Source: Candidatus Bathyarchaeota archaeon
GTDB lineage: Archaea; Thermoproteota; Bathyarchaeia; TCS64
Length of the DNA: 56,761 bases
Direction of reading: 5' to 3'
Assembly: GCA_018652685.1 (NCBI GenBank)
Contig: JABIBQ010000013.1
Coordinates: forward strand, 1 to 56,761
Part shown: positions 46,886 through 55,309 of the stretch, piece after piece
Layout: every line of letters starts with the position of its first letter
How positions within the stretch are numbered: the stretch's first letter is position 1
Notes under the pieces: model-generated
The model's database searches: none
What the model was told of the DNA's origin: nothing
Seen by the model: the letters and a program-made list of their open reading frames with translations, nothing else
Program-made: the position numbers and the translations under genes

Positions 46886-47347
46886 TTATCCTTTTTTAGG
46901 TTTAGCGTGACTCTGTTTTCTTTTAGCCATTATTTGTTCTATGAGATATGTTGTGCTTATTCCCTCCACATACGGAGTAATCATCGCTTCTCCACCAACA
47001 GATTCGATGTACTCAACAGGTCGCGGATCAACCTTGTCATTGCCATGGAAATAATACTTTAGATTGTATCCCTCAGAGACAAGTTGACGCATAACATCTG
47101 ATGGGTTCCAGCTAAGGGAATCTCGTACTTCATCCACATATCTAATTGACCTAACTACTTCTTTTCTTTTCTCAAAAGGAATAAAGGACTCTCTCTTGTT
47201 TTCCGCTACCAATTTATCATTTGGTACCTCGATAACCAAGTAGTCGCACATAGATTTGCAGTTTTTCAGAAACTCTACATGCCCCCAGTGGAGTATGTCT
47301 GCGACCATGTCTGCGTATCCTACTCTGGCTTTTTTTGGGTCAGTCAA
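46886..47347 (-). CDS. ethanolamine-phosphate-cytidylyltransferase-like nucleotidyltransferase, copy 1
   Basis: 153 residues. Nucleotidyltransferase motifs: HWGH (20-23), RYVDEV (69-74), FHGND (100-104) and EGISTTYL (128-135). The last two match eukaryotic PCYT2-type enzymes (HGND and GVSTT), which form CDP-ethanolamine from CTP and phosphoethanolamine. About 85 percent identical by eye to copy 2 at 50.5 kb. Position 40 is Glu where copy 2 and the family have Gly (VIGVD), and 42 is Pro where copy 2 has Asp, so this copy may be altered or weaker. TTG start. The upstream ~55 bases are also duplicated. Confidence 0.82.
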   Translation of the reverse strand: MTDPKKARVGYADMVADILHWGHVEFLKNCKSMCDYLVIEVPNDKLVAENKRESFIPFEKRKEVVRSIRYVDEVRDSLSWNPSDVMRQLVSEGYNLKYYFHGNDKVDPRPVEYIESVGGEAMITPYVEGISTTYLIEQIMAKRKQSHAKPKKG

Positions 47348-47497
47348 TTATTATCGAGAATATATTTCATAAACTCAATTATTAATTATACATATCAACG
47401 CGCGATTTATGATTTTTTGAACAAGGACCCTCTTAGAGCTTAGATAAATCTTCAGCATATTACCGAGTCTTGTTTATTTGGTAATTGGAAAAAAGGG

Positions 47498-49378
47498 TTA
47501 CTCGTATATTGCTACTATGGTCTCATCTGCAACAATCTTCCTCCAATACCAAAGCCTCGTTGACAAGACATTCCCCTCATCATCAGTCCAATGCAGGAAA
47601 CTGTACACCTCACCACCCACCCATTTCCTTGTAGTTGGCGTAAACCGGTGCCAACCAGCACTCAAAGACAAGTCAACTGGATTTGAGTACCAAACATCAT
47701 CTACACGAACACCACACTCGATGGGGTTCTCGTTCAAAGCTGCTTCAATGTGAACCACAGGATTATCCAAGAGAGTTAATGAAACTGTTCTATCACGGAC
47801 AACCCAAACCCACTTACATCTAGACTGGTAGCCCTCAAGTTCCACATTTAATACATGAACTCCATCAGGGACCCCTGGTACGGTGAGTTCTCCATTTATG
47901 TCAGATAATCCAACAGGTTCTCCATCCAGAGTTACCGTAACTTCAAACAGGGGTAGCTCTGAGATATCTAGTATGGTCAGGGATATTGTGCTGGTTCTTG
48001 GCGTATAAACCGTGTAAAGTGATGAGGTTTCTTGGATGTTTTTCCAGTATACTCTGTTTGTGTTGATGTTTGTTCCTTCTTGGTTTTCCCAGTGACTGAA
48101 CTGATAGACTGTTGATTCTATTTTTATTGCTCCATCTGCTGCAAATCGATGCCATCCAGGTTCTAGATCGACGCTAAATTGTGTGCTCTGCCATGTTCCG
48201 TCGACAGAAATAGAGACACCCTCAACAACCTCAACACCCAAACGCGCACCAAACTGAAAGCTTAATGGCGCGCTCTTAAAACTGTAAACCTTGCCATCAA
48301 ATGATCCTATGTAGACCTTACCATCTGCCACAGCAGGAGAAGACTCTATAGTGCCTCCGGTGGTGTATTCCCAGTTCTTTGCTCCTGTTTCCGCGTCCAG
48401 ACAGTAGACTTTTTTGTCATTTGATCCTATGTAGACCATATCGCCTACTACAGCTGGAGAAGAAACTGTACCGCTTCCGGTTGTGTATTCCCAGTTTAAT
48501 GCTCCGGTAGTCGCGTCCAGACAGTAGACCTTGCCATCATATGATCCTATGTAGACGCTATTACCCATAACGGCAGGAGAAGAAACTACCACGCTCCCGG
48601 CTGTGTATTCCCAGTTTTTTGCTCCTGTTTCTGCGTCCAGACAGTAGACTTTGTAGTCATCTGATCCGATGTAGACTTTACCATTTGCCACAGCAGGAGA
48701 AGAATATACTGGGCTCCCAGTTTGATATTCCCAGTTTAATGCTCCGGTAGCCGCATCCAAACAGTAGACCTTGCCATCAATTGATCCTATGTAGACCATA
48801 CCACCTACCACAGCAGGAGAAGAATATACTATGCCCCCGGTTGTGTATTCCCAGTTCTTTGCTCCGGTATCCGCGTCCAAACTGTAGACCTTGTGGTTAT
48901 ATGATCCTATGTAGACCATACCACCTACCACAGCAGGAGAAGAACCTACATAAGATCCGGTATCATATTCCCAGTTCTTTGCTCCTGTTTCCGCGTCCAG
49001 ACAATAGACATTGTTGTCATTTGATCCTATGTAGACCATACCACCTACCACAGCAGGAGAAGAATACGCCAAACTCCCAGTTTGATATTCCCAGTTCATT
49101 GCTCCGGTAGCCGCATCCAAACAGTAGACCTTGCCATTATTTGATCCTATGTAGACCATACCACCTACCACAGCAGGAGAAGAATGTACCACGCCCCCGG
49201 TTGTGTATTCCCAGTTCAATACGCCTAGTATAGGTGCACTTGCAACCGTGGTTCCTGTGTGTTCTAGATCAGCGCGGAACATAGGCCAATCCTGTGCAAA
49301 TGCTCCAATTGATACAGTAGATAATGCAAACATTAGCGCTAATAATAACACTACTAACCTTGATTTCCTATCCAACAT
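47498..49378 (-). CDS. secreted PQQ-type eight-blade propeller protein with shared C-terminal module
   Basis: 626 residues. Signal peptide (1-28, ending AFAQ), then eight repeats of 40 residues (about 40-370) of the form SSPAVVGGMVYIGSNNG...VYCLDAATG: PQQ-like propeller blades without any visible cofactor-binding enzyme signature. Residues about 375-626 are the module shared with the 1110-residue protein: an InlB-repeat-like domain (DGTWQSTQFSVDLEPGWHRF), a PEGA/carboxypeptidase-regulatory-like domain (STISLTILD...VTVTLDGEPVGLSDINGE) and a second InlB-like copy ending VAIYE. No membrane tail, so it is attached by other means or released. Confidence 0.82.
   Translation of the reverse strand: MLDRKSRLVVLLLALMFALSTVSIGAFAQDWPMFRADLEHTGTTVASAPILGVLNWEYTTGGVVHSSPAVVGGMVYIGSNNGKVYCLDAATGAMNWEYQTGSLAYSSPAVVGGMVYIGSNDNNVYCLDAETGAKNWEYDTGSYVGSSPAVVGGMVYIGSYNHKVYSLDADTGAKNWEYTTGGIVYSSPAVVGGMVYIGSIDGKVYCLDAATGALNWEYQTGSPVYSSPAVANGKVYIGSDDYKVYCLDAETGAKNWEYTAGSVVVSSPAVMGNSVYIGSYDGKVYCLDATTGALNWEYTTGSGTVSSPAVVGDMVYIGSNDKKVYCLDAETGAKNWEYTTGGTIESSPAVADGKVYIGSFDGKVYSFKSAPLSFQFGARLGVEVVEGVSISVDGTWQSTQFSVDLEPGWHRFAADGAIKIESTVYQFSHWENQEGTNINTNRVYWKNIQETSSLYTVYTPRTSTISLTILDISELPLFEVTVTLDGEPVGLSDINGELTVPGVPDGVHVLNVELEGYQSRCKWVWVVRDRTVSLTLLDNPVVHIEAALNENPIECGVRVDDVWYSNPVDLSLSAGWHRFTPTTRKWVGGEVYSFLHWTDDEGNVLSTRLWYWRKIVADETIVAIYE
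47501..48255 (-). repeat. duplicated 755-base segment coding for the C-terminal module, copy 1
   Basis: Aligns without net length change to 51826-52580. Long stretches are identical, for example the coding of VYSFLHW and NINTNRVYW. The two copies belong to proteins with unrelated repeat types. Confidence 0.75.
48301..49215 (-). repeat. 120-base tandem repeats coding for propeller blades
   Basis: The coding DNA repeats with a 120-base period; the phrase TGATCCTATGTAGACC recurs at about 48423, 48783, 48903, 49023 and 49143, usually followed by CACCTACCACAGCAGGAGA. The copies around 48780-49160 are nearly identical at DNA level, which suggests recent expansion or gene conversion. Confidence 0.75.
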
Positions 49379-49461
49379 TGACCATCACTTCATTATATCT
49401 GTTAGTGGTAATATAATAATTGGTGAATAATATCGTCAACGTGATTCCCCGGAATAACCAA

Positions 49462-49469
49462 GCGCGCGC
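49462..49469. repeat. intergenic GCGCGCGC octamer, copy 4
   Basis: Exact octamer in the divergent spacer between the PQQ propeller gene and the LicD gene. Shorter variants CGCGCG at 47400-47405 and CGCGCGC at 50965-50971 lie upstream of the two cytidylyltransferase genes. Confidence 0.6.
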
Positions 49470-49537
49470 TGAGTTGATAATCTAGAATTGATGCTATTAC
49501 AAGAATAAAAAAAGGAGTTAAAATTTATATCACAATT

Positions 49538-50413
49538 TTGGTTAATGCTACTGGTCTTACTACTACGGAGATTCAAGGATTGCTTACCAATTCAAAGCTA
49601 AAAAAACTTCAGGAGATTGAACTTTTCATACTTAAAGATATAATCAAAATATGTGAAAAGTTCAATATTGAATATTTTATGACTTGTGGTAGTGTATTGG
49701 GGGCAGTTCGGCATGGTGGTTTCATTCCGTGGGATGACGATACGGATATTGGCATGACCAGAGATAACTATGATAAATTCCTTTCAATAGCGATATCTGA
49801 ATTGGATGAAAACTTGTTTTTACAAAACATATATACTGATTCCGACTCTCCATATTGTTACACAAAAATACGGAGGAATAATACAAAATTAATAGTATAC
49901 AAGGTGAGAAATATTAATTGTCATCAAGGTATTTTCGTAGACATAGTTCCATTTGATAAAACCCCGGATGATTTTATATTAAGAAAAATACACATTGCTA
50001 AAACAAGATTATATGGCATTCTACATTATGCTAAACAAAATCTAGATTATGATAGAAGATCAGGTACCTTGGAAGTTAATTGTAGATACATATTACATAG
50101 ATTTCGTCAATATATTGTAAAGCCTATACCGAAGAGATTATTGTTTAATCTATTGGATAAAGAAAGGCGACGTTACAATAATAAATCTATCAAATCAGAG
50201 TCATATATTTCATTTGATCATCCAATAGTTAACAAAGACCATATATTTCCAGTTAAAAAAATAAAATTCGAAGACATATATGCAAATGTTCCAAACAATT
50301 GTGATGCGTATTTAACAATTTTATACGGTGATTATATGACCCCGCCACCTCCAAATAAAAGACAAGCACATAACATGATAATAGTGGACGTAGATGTGAC
50401 ACGCGCCTCGTAA
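49538..50413 (+). CDS. LicD family phosphotransferase
   Basis: 291 residues. The LicD/fukutin-type nucleotidyltransferase motif is at 51-72, FMTCGSVLGAVRHGGFIPWD then DDTDIGM, with the metal-binding Asp cluster. LicD enzymes transfer phosphocholine or similar groups from CDP donors to sugars; a cytidylyltransferase lies next to it. The TTG at 49538 is a weak start: GGAG is 21 bases upstream and an AT box is only 8 bases before it, so a TTG at 49580 is an alternative. Very AT-rich codon use marks the island. Confidence 0.85.
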   Translation: MVNATGLTTTEIQGLLTNSKLKKLQEIELFILKDIIKICEKFNIEYFMTCGSVLGAVRHGGFIPWDDDTDIGMTRDNYDKFLSIAISELDENLFLQNIYTDSDSPYCYTKIRRNNTKLIVYKVRNINCHQGIFVDIVPFDKTPDDFILRKIHIAKTRLYGILHYAKQNLDYDRRSGTLEVNCRYILHRFRQYIVKPIPKRLLFNLLDKERRRYNNKSIKSESYISFDHPIVNKDHIFPVKKIKFEDIYANVPNNCDAYLTILYGDYMTPPPPNKRQAHNMIIVDVDVTRAS

Positions 50414-50465
50414 TGGTAAATGAACTAAGCTACCTGATGTCCAATCACAAGAACAGAGTTGGAAA

Positions 50466-50912
50466 TTATCTCACGTTTTGTTTTCCCCGATCCACGATCA
50501 ACCCAGTGAGATAGGTTGTGCTTATTCCCTCCACATACGGAGTAATCCTAGCCTCTCCACCAACAGATTCAATATACTCAACCGCTCGCGGATCAACCTT
50601 GTCATCGCCATGGAAATAATATTTCAGATTATATCCCTCAGAGACAAGCTGACTCATTAAAACAGCAGGGTTCCAACTAATGGAATCTCGTACTTCATCC
50701 ACATATCTAATTGACCCAACTACCATCTTCCTTTTCTCAAACGAAATAAAGGACCCCCTCTTGTTTTCCGCTACCAATTTATCATTATCTACCCCTATAA
50801 CCAGATAATCGCACATTGATTTGCAGTTTTTCAGAAACTCCACATGCCCCCAGTGGAGTATGTCTGCGACCATATCGGCGTATCCTACTATGGCGTTTTT
50901 TGGGTCAGTCAA
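50466..50912 (-). CDS. ethanolamine-phosphate-cytidylyltransferase-like nucleotidyltransferase, copy 2
   Basis: 148 residues. HWGH (20-23), the family stretch CDYLVIGVDND (about 34-44) with intact Gly and Asp, GSFISFEKRKMVV resembling the eukaryotic loop, FHGDD (100-104) and EGISTTYL (128-135). It is the better-preserved member of the pair. It should make a CDP-linked alcohol or phosphoalcohol for the LicD enzyme encoded 50 bases away and convergent with it. TTG start inferred because the first strand (IVGYADMV) is needed for the Rossmann fold. Confidence 0.84.
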   Translation of the reverse strand: MTDPKNAIVGYADMVADILHWGHVEFLKNCKSMCDYLVIGVDNDKLVAENKRGSFISFEKRKMVVGSIRYVDEVRDSISWNPAVLMSQLVSEGYNLKYYFHGDDKVDPRAVEYIESVGGEARITPYVEGISTTYLTGLIVDRGKQNVR

Positions 50913-51011
50913 TCATTATCGAGAATATATCTCATAAACTCAATTATTAATTAATACATATCAACGCGCGCTTATTTTATTTTACATACTGTAAAATATC
51001 TATTTGAAAAA

Positions 51012-51021
51012 ATATAATAAT
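51012..51021 (+). promoter_or_regulatory. TATA box of coiled-coil gene 2
   Basis: ATATAATAAT then TATGAAATC, the same sequence and the same 31-base distance to the ATG as for coiled-coil gene 1. Confidence 0.55.
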
Positions 51022-51051
51022 ATGAAATCTATTAGAGGATTAGTGATTATT

Positions 51052-51708
51052 ATGATAAAGCCCAAGAAATTATTTGGTCTGTTATTACTTGTTTCTTTGA
51101 TCGCATCAGTTTACTTGGTTGACTCAGCCCAAGGAGGAAGTACGCCAAGTTGGCTCCAAAGAATCTGGAAACGTATTGGACAGATACGCATGAATATGGG
51201 AATTCTTCAAAATCAAAACGAGGTTCTTGAAGAGAGAATCACTGAACTTGAACTCGTTGACGATCAAAACCAGGCTCTTGAACAACGGATAACAGATTTA
51301 GAAGCTGCTGGATCGAGTGGTGACTTCGACCAAAGAGTAAGTGATCTTGAATGGCGAGCTGACAACATTGAAGACGATGTGCTGGATTTGGTGTATCAGA
51401 TCAGTAGTGGACCTGATTATGATAGCGGATGGATGTCTGGATATACGGGTGAGGGAAGTTGGTCTTTGTCCTTCTATCACGATTTGTATACAACGAATGT
51501 CTATTTCATATTATTAGGATGGGATTCATCTGGGTCTATTCACCAGATCAACTACCCGGGTGAAGATGGTGGTCCCTGGAGTGCTGTTGGGGCATACATA
51601 CACAGTGTGGAATCAACTCAAGGACAGATTAAGATATATAACTACGAAGAAGGAACGAATTCACCATATGTAAACGTCCGAGTGCTAATGTGGTCGCTTG
51701 ATGAATAA
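51052..51708 (+). CDS. secreted coiled-coil protein 2 with unique C-terminal domain
   Basis: About 218 residues from ATG 51052 (TTG 51004 would add sixteen). Signal helix, then TPSWLQRIWKRIGQIRMNMG and a longer coiled coil than in protein 1 (RITELELVDDQNQALEQRI, RVSDLEWRADNIEDDVLDLV), then a beta-rich C-terminal domain of about 80 residues (GEGSWSLSFYHDLYTTNVYF...). The head has no relation to that of protein 1. Probably an oligomeric extracellular fibre. It stands between the cytidylyltransferase (divergent) and the large propeller gene (convergent). Confidence 0.72.
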   Translation: MIKPKKLFGLLLLVSLIASVYLVDSAQGGSTPSWLQRIWKRIGQIRMNMGILQNQNEVLEERITELELVDDQNQALEQRITDLEAAGSSGDFDQRVSDLEWRADNIEDDVLDLVYQISSGPDYDSGWMSGYTGEGSWSLSFYHDLYTTNVYFILLGWDSSGSIHQINYPGEDGGPWSAVGAYIHSVESTQGQIKIYNYEEGTNSPYVNVRVLMWSLDE

Positions 51709-51805
51709 CCAGATCGTGCTTACCAGAGTTCCGATTAATTATTGGAATTCCATTGGCAAAGACTCTAAGAAATCCATCCTTGCATTTATCGACCTGTATA
51801 AAAAA

Positions 51806-51813
51806 GCGCGCGC
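51806..51813. repeat. intergenic GCGCGCGC octamer, copy 5
   Basis: Exact octamer ten bases from the end of the large propeller gene, between it and coiled-coil gene 2 (convergent). Confidence 0.6.
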
Positions 51814-51822
51814 CAGAGTCAT

Positions 51823-54800
51823 TCACCCGTATATTGCTACTATGGTCTCATCGGCAACAATCTTCCTCCAATACCACAACCTCGTCGACAAGATATTCCC
51901 CTCAGTATCAGCCCAATGCAAGAAACTGTACACCTCACCACCCACCCATTTCCTAGTCGTAGGAGTAAACCGGTGCCAACCCACATCCAACGACGCATCC
52001 ACAGGGTTAGAGTACCAATCATCATCCACACGAACACTACACACAGTAGAAGTCTCTCCTATTACCGCTTCTATGTGAACCACAGGATTATCCAAGAGAG
52101 TTAACGACACGGCTCTATCACGGACAACCCAAACCCACTTAGTTCTCAACCTATGGGCCCCATCATCCACCGTGAAAACATGAACCCCATCAAGGACACC
52201 GGGTATGGTGAGTTCTCCATTTACGTCAGATAGGCCAACAGGTTCTCCATCCAGAGTTACCGCTACTTCAAACAGTGGAAGCTCTGAGTCATCTAGTATG
52301 GTCAAGGATATTGTGCTGGTTCTCTGTGTATAAACTGCGTAAAGTGATGCTGATTCTTGGATGTTTCTCCAGTATACTCTGTTTGTGTTGATGTTGGTTC
52401 CTTCTTGGTTTTCCCAGTGGCTGAATGTATAGATTGTGGAGTCTATTTTTATTGCGCCATCGGCAGCGATTCGATGCCATCCAGGATCCAGATCAACACT
52501 GAACTGAGTAGTTTCCCATGTTCCGTCTACTGAAATATAGACACCATCAACAACCTCACCTTCCACACGCGCACCCAGTTGAATACTTGGGTATGGGTTT
52601 AATGAAAATGCATCAGAGGGACTTGTATGACCTGTTTCAACAGATTTTATCCAAATAACATAATCTCCTGCAATTACGCTTGGAATTGAAATGTCAAGGC
52701 TATAACTGCCGTCTGAAGAGGCTGTAACAGATGATATAAGTCCTGATTCTCCATTCCATGAATCTATTGGACTCCAGTACACCTCAACAGAGGTATCGGG
52801 AACTATCTCACTGAGCCCTCCACTGACCACGATAACGTCTTCAGGCCAGCCACTTGTTGAAGATAAACTGGGAGATCTTATCTGGTAGAGTTCACTTTGG
52901 TCAATCTTTACTAGGTAAGCGTCGTAGTCACCGTTTCCAAACGACCTAGTTCGACCAACAACAAGTAATCCCCCATCTGAGAGAGCGGTAAACGCTCTTG
53001 CCTCGTCTCGGTTGGTTTCGCCATAAGTCAACTCTAACAATTGGTTTCCATAAGGGTCCGTCTTTACTACGTAAATATCATGTTGGCCAGCTCCGTATGA
53101 AAGAGTGTAGCCTGTTAACAGATAGTTTCCTTGGCTGTCCTCAATAAGGTCGTACCCGTATTCTGATCCGGTCCCTCCGTACGTGTTTTCCCAGACAAGG
53201 GCTCCGTTTGCATTGGTTTTCACGAGGTAAAAATCATGACCGTTTACGCCTTTTCGTCCTCCGATCACGTAGCCTCCTTCGTCCAACTCAATTATTGAGT
53301 CCCCCCAATCTGAATATGATCCTCCAAAAGTAGTACTCCAGACAATGTTTCCTAAGGAATCTGTTTTTATTAAGTAAGCATCGTAGCTGCCAGCACCAAA
53401 AGAGTAAGTTGAGCCAACAATGGCGAACCCTCCGTCACTTGTCTCGATTACATCTTCTCCGGCATCATCGTTTGTTCCTCCATACGTTTGTTCCCAGAGA
53501 AGAGTACCGTCCTCATCAACGCCGACTAGGAAGACTTCATACCCGTTTACATCATCCGTACGATACCCCGTTATGACGTATCCACCTGTACTCACTTCGG
53601 TAACAGAATAGCTCCAATGGGACTCGCTTCCATAGGTATAGGTCCACAATACTTCTCCGTCCGTATTGGTTTTAATCAAGTATACACTAGGGCTTCCTAC
53701 TCCGAAGCTCATTGTGTACCCTGAGATGAGATACGAACCATCACTTGTCTCAATTACCGAGTACCCACGGTCCTCATCAATTCCTCCATAGTTCTTTTCC
53801 CATTTCACATTCAAATTAGAGTCAGTTTTGACAAGATAGACGTCATATCCTTGGGCCGGTGAAAAAGTTGTGAATCCAGCAAACAAGAAATCTCCATCGG
53901 ATAACTCTATCACGGACTCGGCGAAATCTCCACCAGTGCCACCAATATTAGCAGCGCTATCTCCTGGAGTTTCGGGTACTTCATCTGGAACAAATGCTTC
54001 GATTAATAACAAGTAGAAATCATTGCTCCCAGCGCCAACCGAGTCAGTGTATCCTGTAACCAGATAGCCGCCGTTACCTAGTTCAGATACTGAGTGCGCA
54101 TAATCGTCTGCAACTCCGCCATATGTTGTACTCCAGATCAGATTTCCATCGATATCGGTTTGACCAAGATAGATGTCGCTTCCTGTTGGAGATTCATAGG
54201 TGTCAGAGGTACCTGCGATTAGGTATCCTTCGTTTTCGAGTTCTATTACGGAGTATCCTACAACTGATTCAACTCCTCCGTATGTGTTTTGCCAGAGGAT
54301 ATCTCCATTTTCATTGGTATTGATAAGGAATGCGTCCCAGTTTTCGTTGCCCATCTTTAATCCAGTGATAAGATAACTGCCTTGGCTAGTCTCGATGACT
54401 GAATATCCCCAATCATAACTGGGGCCTCCATATGTTCTCCCCCAGATCAAGTCTCCGTTTTGGTCGGTTTTTAGGAGGTACACGTCCCCGGGGAATGGGT
54501 TAGCCTGACCTACGACAAGGTAGCCTCCCTCACTGAGTTCTATTACCTCCCACCCTTGCTCGGATTCAATGGTACCATAAGTTTGAGTCCAAACGGTATT
54601 CCCATCAGCATCAGTCTTGATTAAATAGACATCACTATCTCCTGCACCAAAGGACCCGGTTTGACCTGTTACAAGATATCCTCCATCACTCAACTCAATT
54701 ACATCATAGCCTCTGTCCCAACTACCTCCTCCGAATGTTTTCTCCCAGACAACCTCTCCATATATATCGGTTTTTATGAGGTAAACATCAGCTCCACCAG

Positions 54801-55155
54801 CTCCAAACGACTCTGTATAACCAGTTATAATGTAGCCTCCGGTACTTGCTTCGATTACAGCTCGCCCGTAATCGTTGTTTCCGCCTCCAATGGTTTGTTC
54901 CCAAATCATTACCCCCTCATTTGTCGTTTTAATGAGGTACACATCATTGAAGGTGCCAGTTCCCGTGGCAACGTACCCAGTCATGAGAATATTGCCATCA
55001 TTGAGCTCAATACCTGAATATGCTCTTTCGTCAGTGGCATACCCATAAGTTTCATCCCAGAGCAAGTCTCCCCCTGTGGTAGCTGCAAACACTATTGTCA
55101 CTTGGAAACATAGAAGAACAATTAAGGTGACTCTGAGGACACTCCGAGCTTCCAT
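51823..55155 (-). CDS. secreted double seven-blade propeller protein with shared C-terminal module
   Basis: 1110 residues. Signal peptide (about 8-25), then fourteen repeats of about 50-57 residues, such as SVIELSDGGYLVTGYTDSFG + DVYLIKTDADGN + VWEKTYGG; after seven comes a proline-rich linker (EVPETPGDSAANI) and seven more, so two seven-bladed propellers of SBBP type are likely (about 27-760). Then an Ig-like domain (about 770-855) and, from about 858, the same InlB-PEGA-InlB module as in the 626-residue protein, ending VAIYG. No membrane anchor. Probably a surface adhesin or S-layer-associated protein. Confidence 0.83.
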   Translation of the reverse strand: MEARSVLRVTLIVLLCFQVTIVFAATTGGDLLWDETYGYATDERAYSGIELNDGNILMTGYVATGTGTFNDVYLIKTTNEGVMIWEQTIGGGNNDYGRAVIEASTGGYIITGYTESFGAGGADVYLIKTDIYGEVVWEKTFGGGSWDRGYDVIELSDGGYLVTGQTGSFGAGDSDVYLIKTDADGNTVWTQTYGTIESEQGWEVIELSEGGYLVVGQANPFPGDVYLLKTDQNGDLIWGRTYGGPSYDWGYSVIETSQGSYLITGLKMGNENWDAFLINTNENGDILWQNTYGGVESVVGYSVIELENEGYLIAGTSDTYESPTGSDIYLGQTDIDGNLIWSTTYGGVADDYAHSVSELGNGGYLVTGYTDSVGAGSNDFYLLLIEAFVPDEVPETPGDSAANIGGTGGDFAESVIELSDGDFLFAGFTTFSPAQGYDVYLVKTDSNLNVKWEKNYGGIDEDRGYSVIETSDGSYLISGYTMSFGVGSPSVYLIKTNTDGEVLWTYTYGSESHWSYSVTEVSTGGYVITGYRTDDVNGYEVFLVGVDEDGTLLWEQTYGGTNDDAGEDVIETSDGGFAIVGSTYSFGAGSYDAYLIKTDSLGNIVWSTTFGGSYSDWGDSIIELDEGGYVIGGRKGVNGHDFYLVKTNANGALVWENTYGGTGSEYGYDLIEDSQGNYLLTGYTLSYGAGQHDIYVVKTDPYGNQLLELTYGETNRDEARAFTALSDGGLLVVGRTRSFGNGDYDAYLVKIDQSELYQIRSPSLSSTSGWPEDVIVVSGGLSEIVPDTSVEVYWSPIDSWNGESGLISSVTASSDGSYSLDISIPSVIAGDYVIWIKSVETGHTSPSDAFSLNPYPSIQLGARVEGEVVDGVYISVDGTWETTQFSVDLDPGWHRIAADGAIKIDSTIYTFSHWENQEGTNINTNRVYWRNIQESASLYAVYTQRTSTISLTILDDSELPLFEVAVTLDGEPVGLSDVNGELTIPGVLDGVHVFTVDDGAHRLRTKWVWVVRDRAVSLTLLDNPVVHIEAVIGETSTVCSVRVDDDWYSNPVDASLDVGWHRFTPTTRKWVGGEVYSFLHWADTEGNILSTRLWYWRKIVADETIVAIYG
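51826..52580 (-). repeat. duplicated 755-base segment coding for the C-terminal module, copy 2
   Basis: Second copy of the module DNA described at 47501-48255; equal length, high identity judged by eye. Confidence 0.75.
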
Positions 55156-55309
55156 AATATCACTTTCGAGTATGTTGTTTATAAGAGGACGTTTTTATCG
55201 TTCATTTTCGTGTGCTGGTTGATGCTCTTACTTGTTTCGTTCGGGTTTCTACTACCTCGTTGGTTTCTTTTACTTGTACTAGTTCTGTTTTTCTGATAAT
55301 TACTTGTTT

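Noticed and set aside
46853-47062. 69-residue plus-strand frame
   Set aside because: Antisense to the cytidylyltransferase copy 1, as is the frame at 50478-50660 for copy 2.
48781-49110. 109-residue plus-strand repeat protein, or a CRISPR-like array
   Set aside because: The 120-base repeats are coding repeats of the propeller gene; no short repeats with unique spacers.
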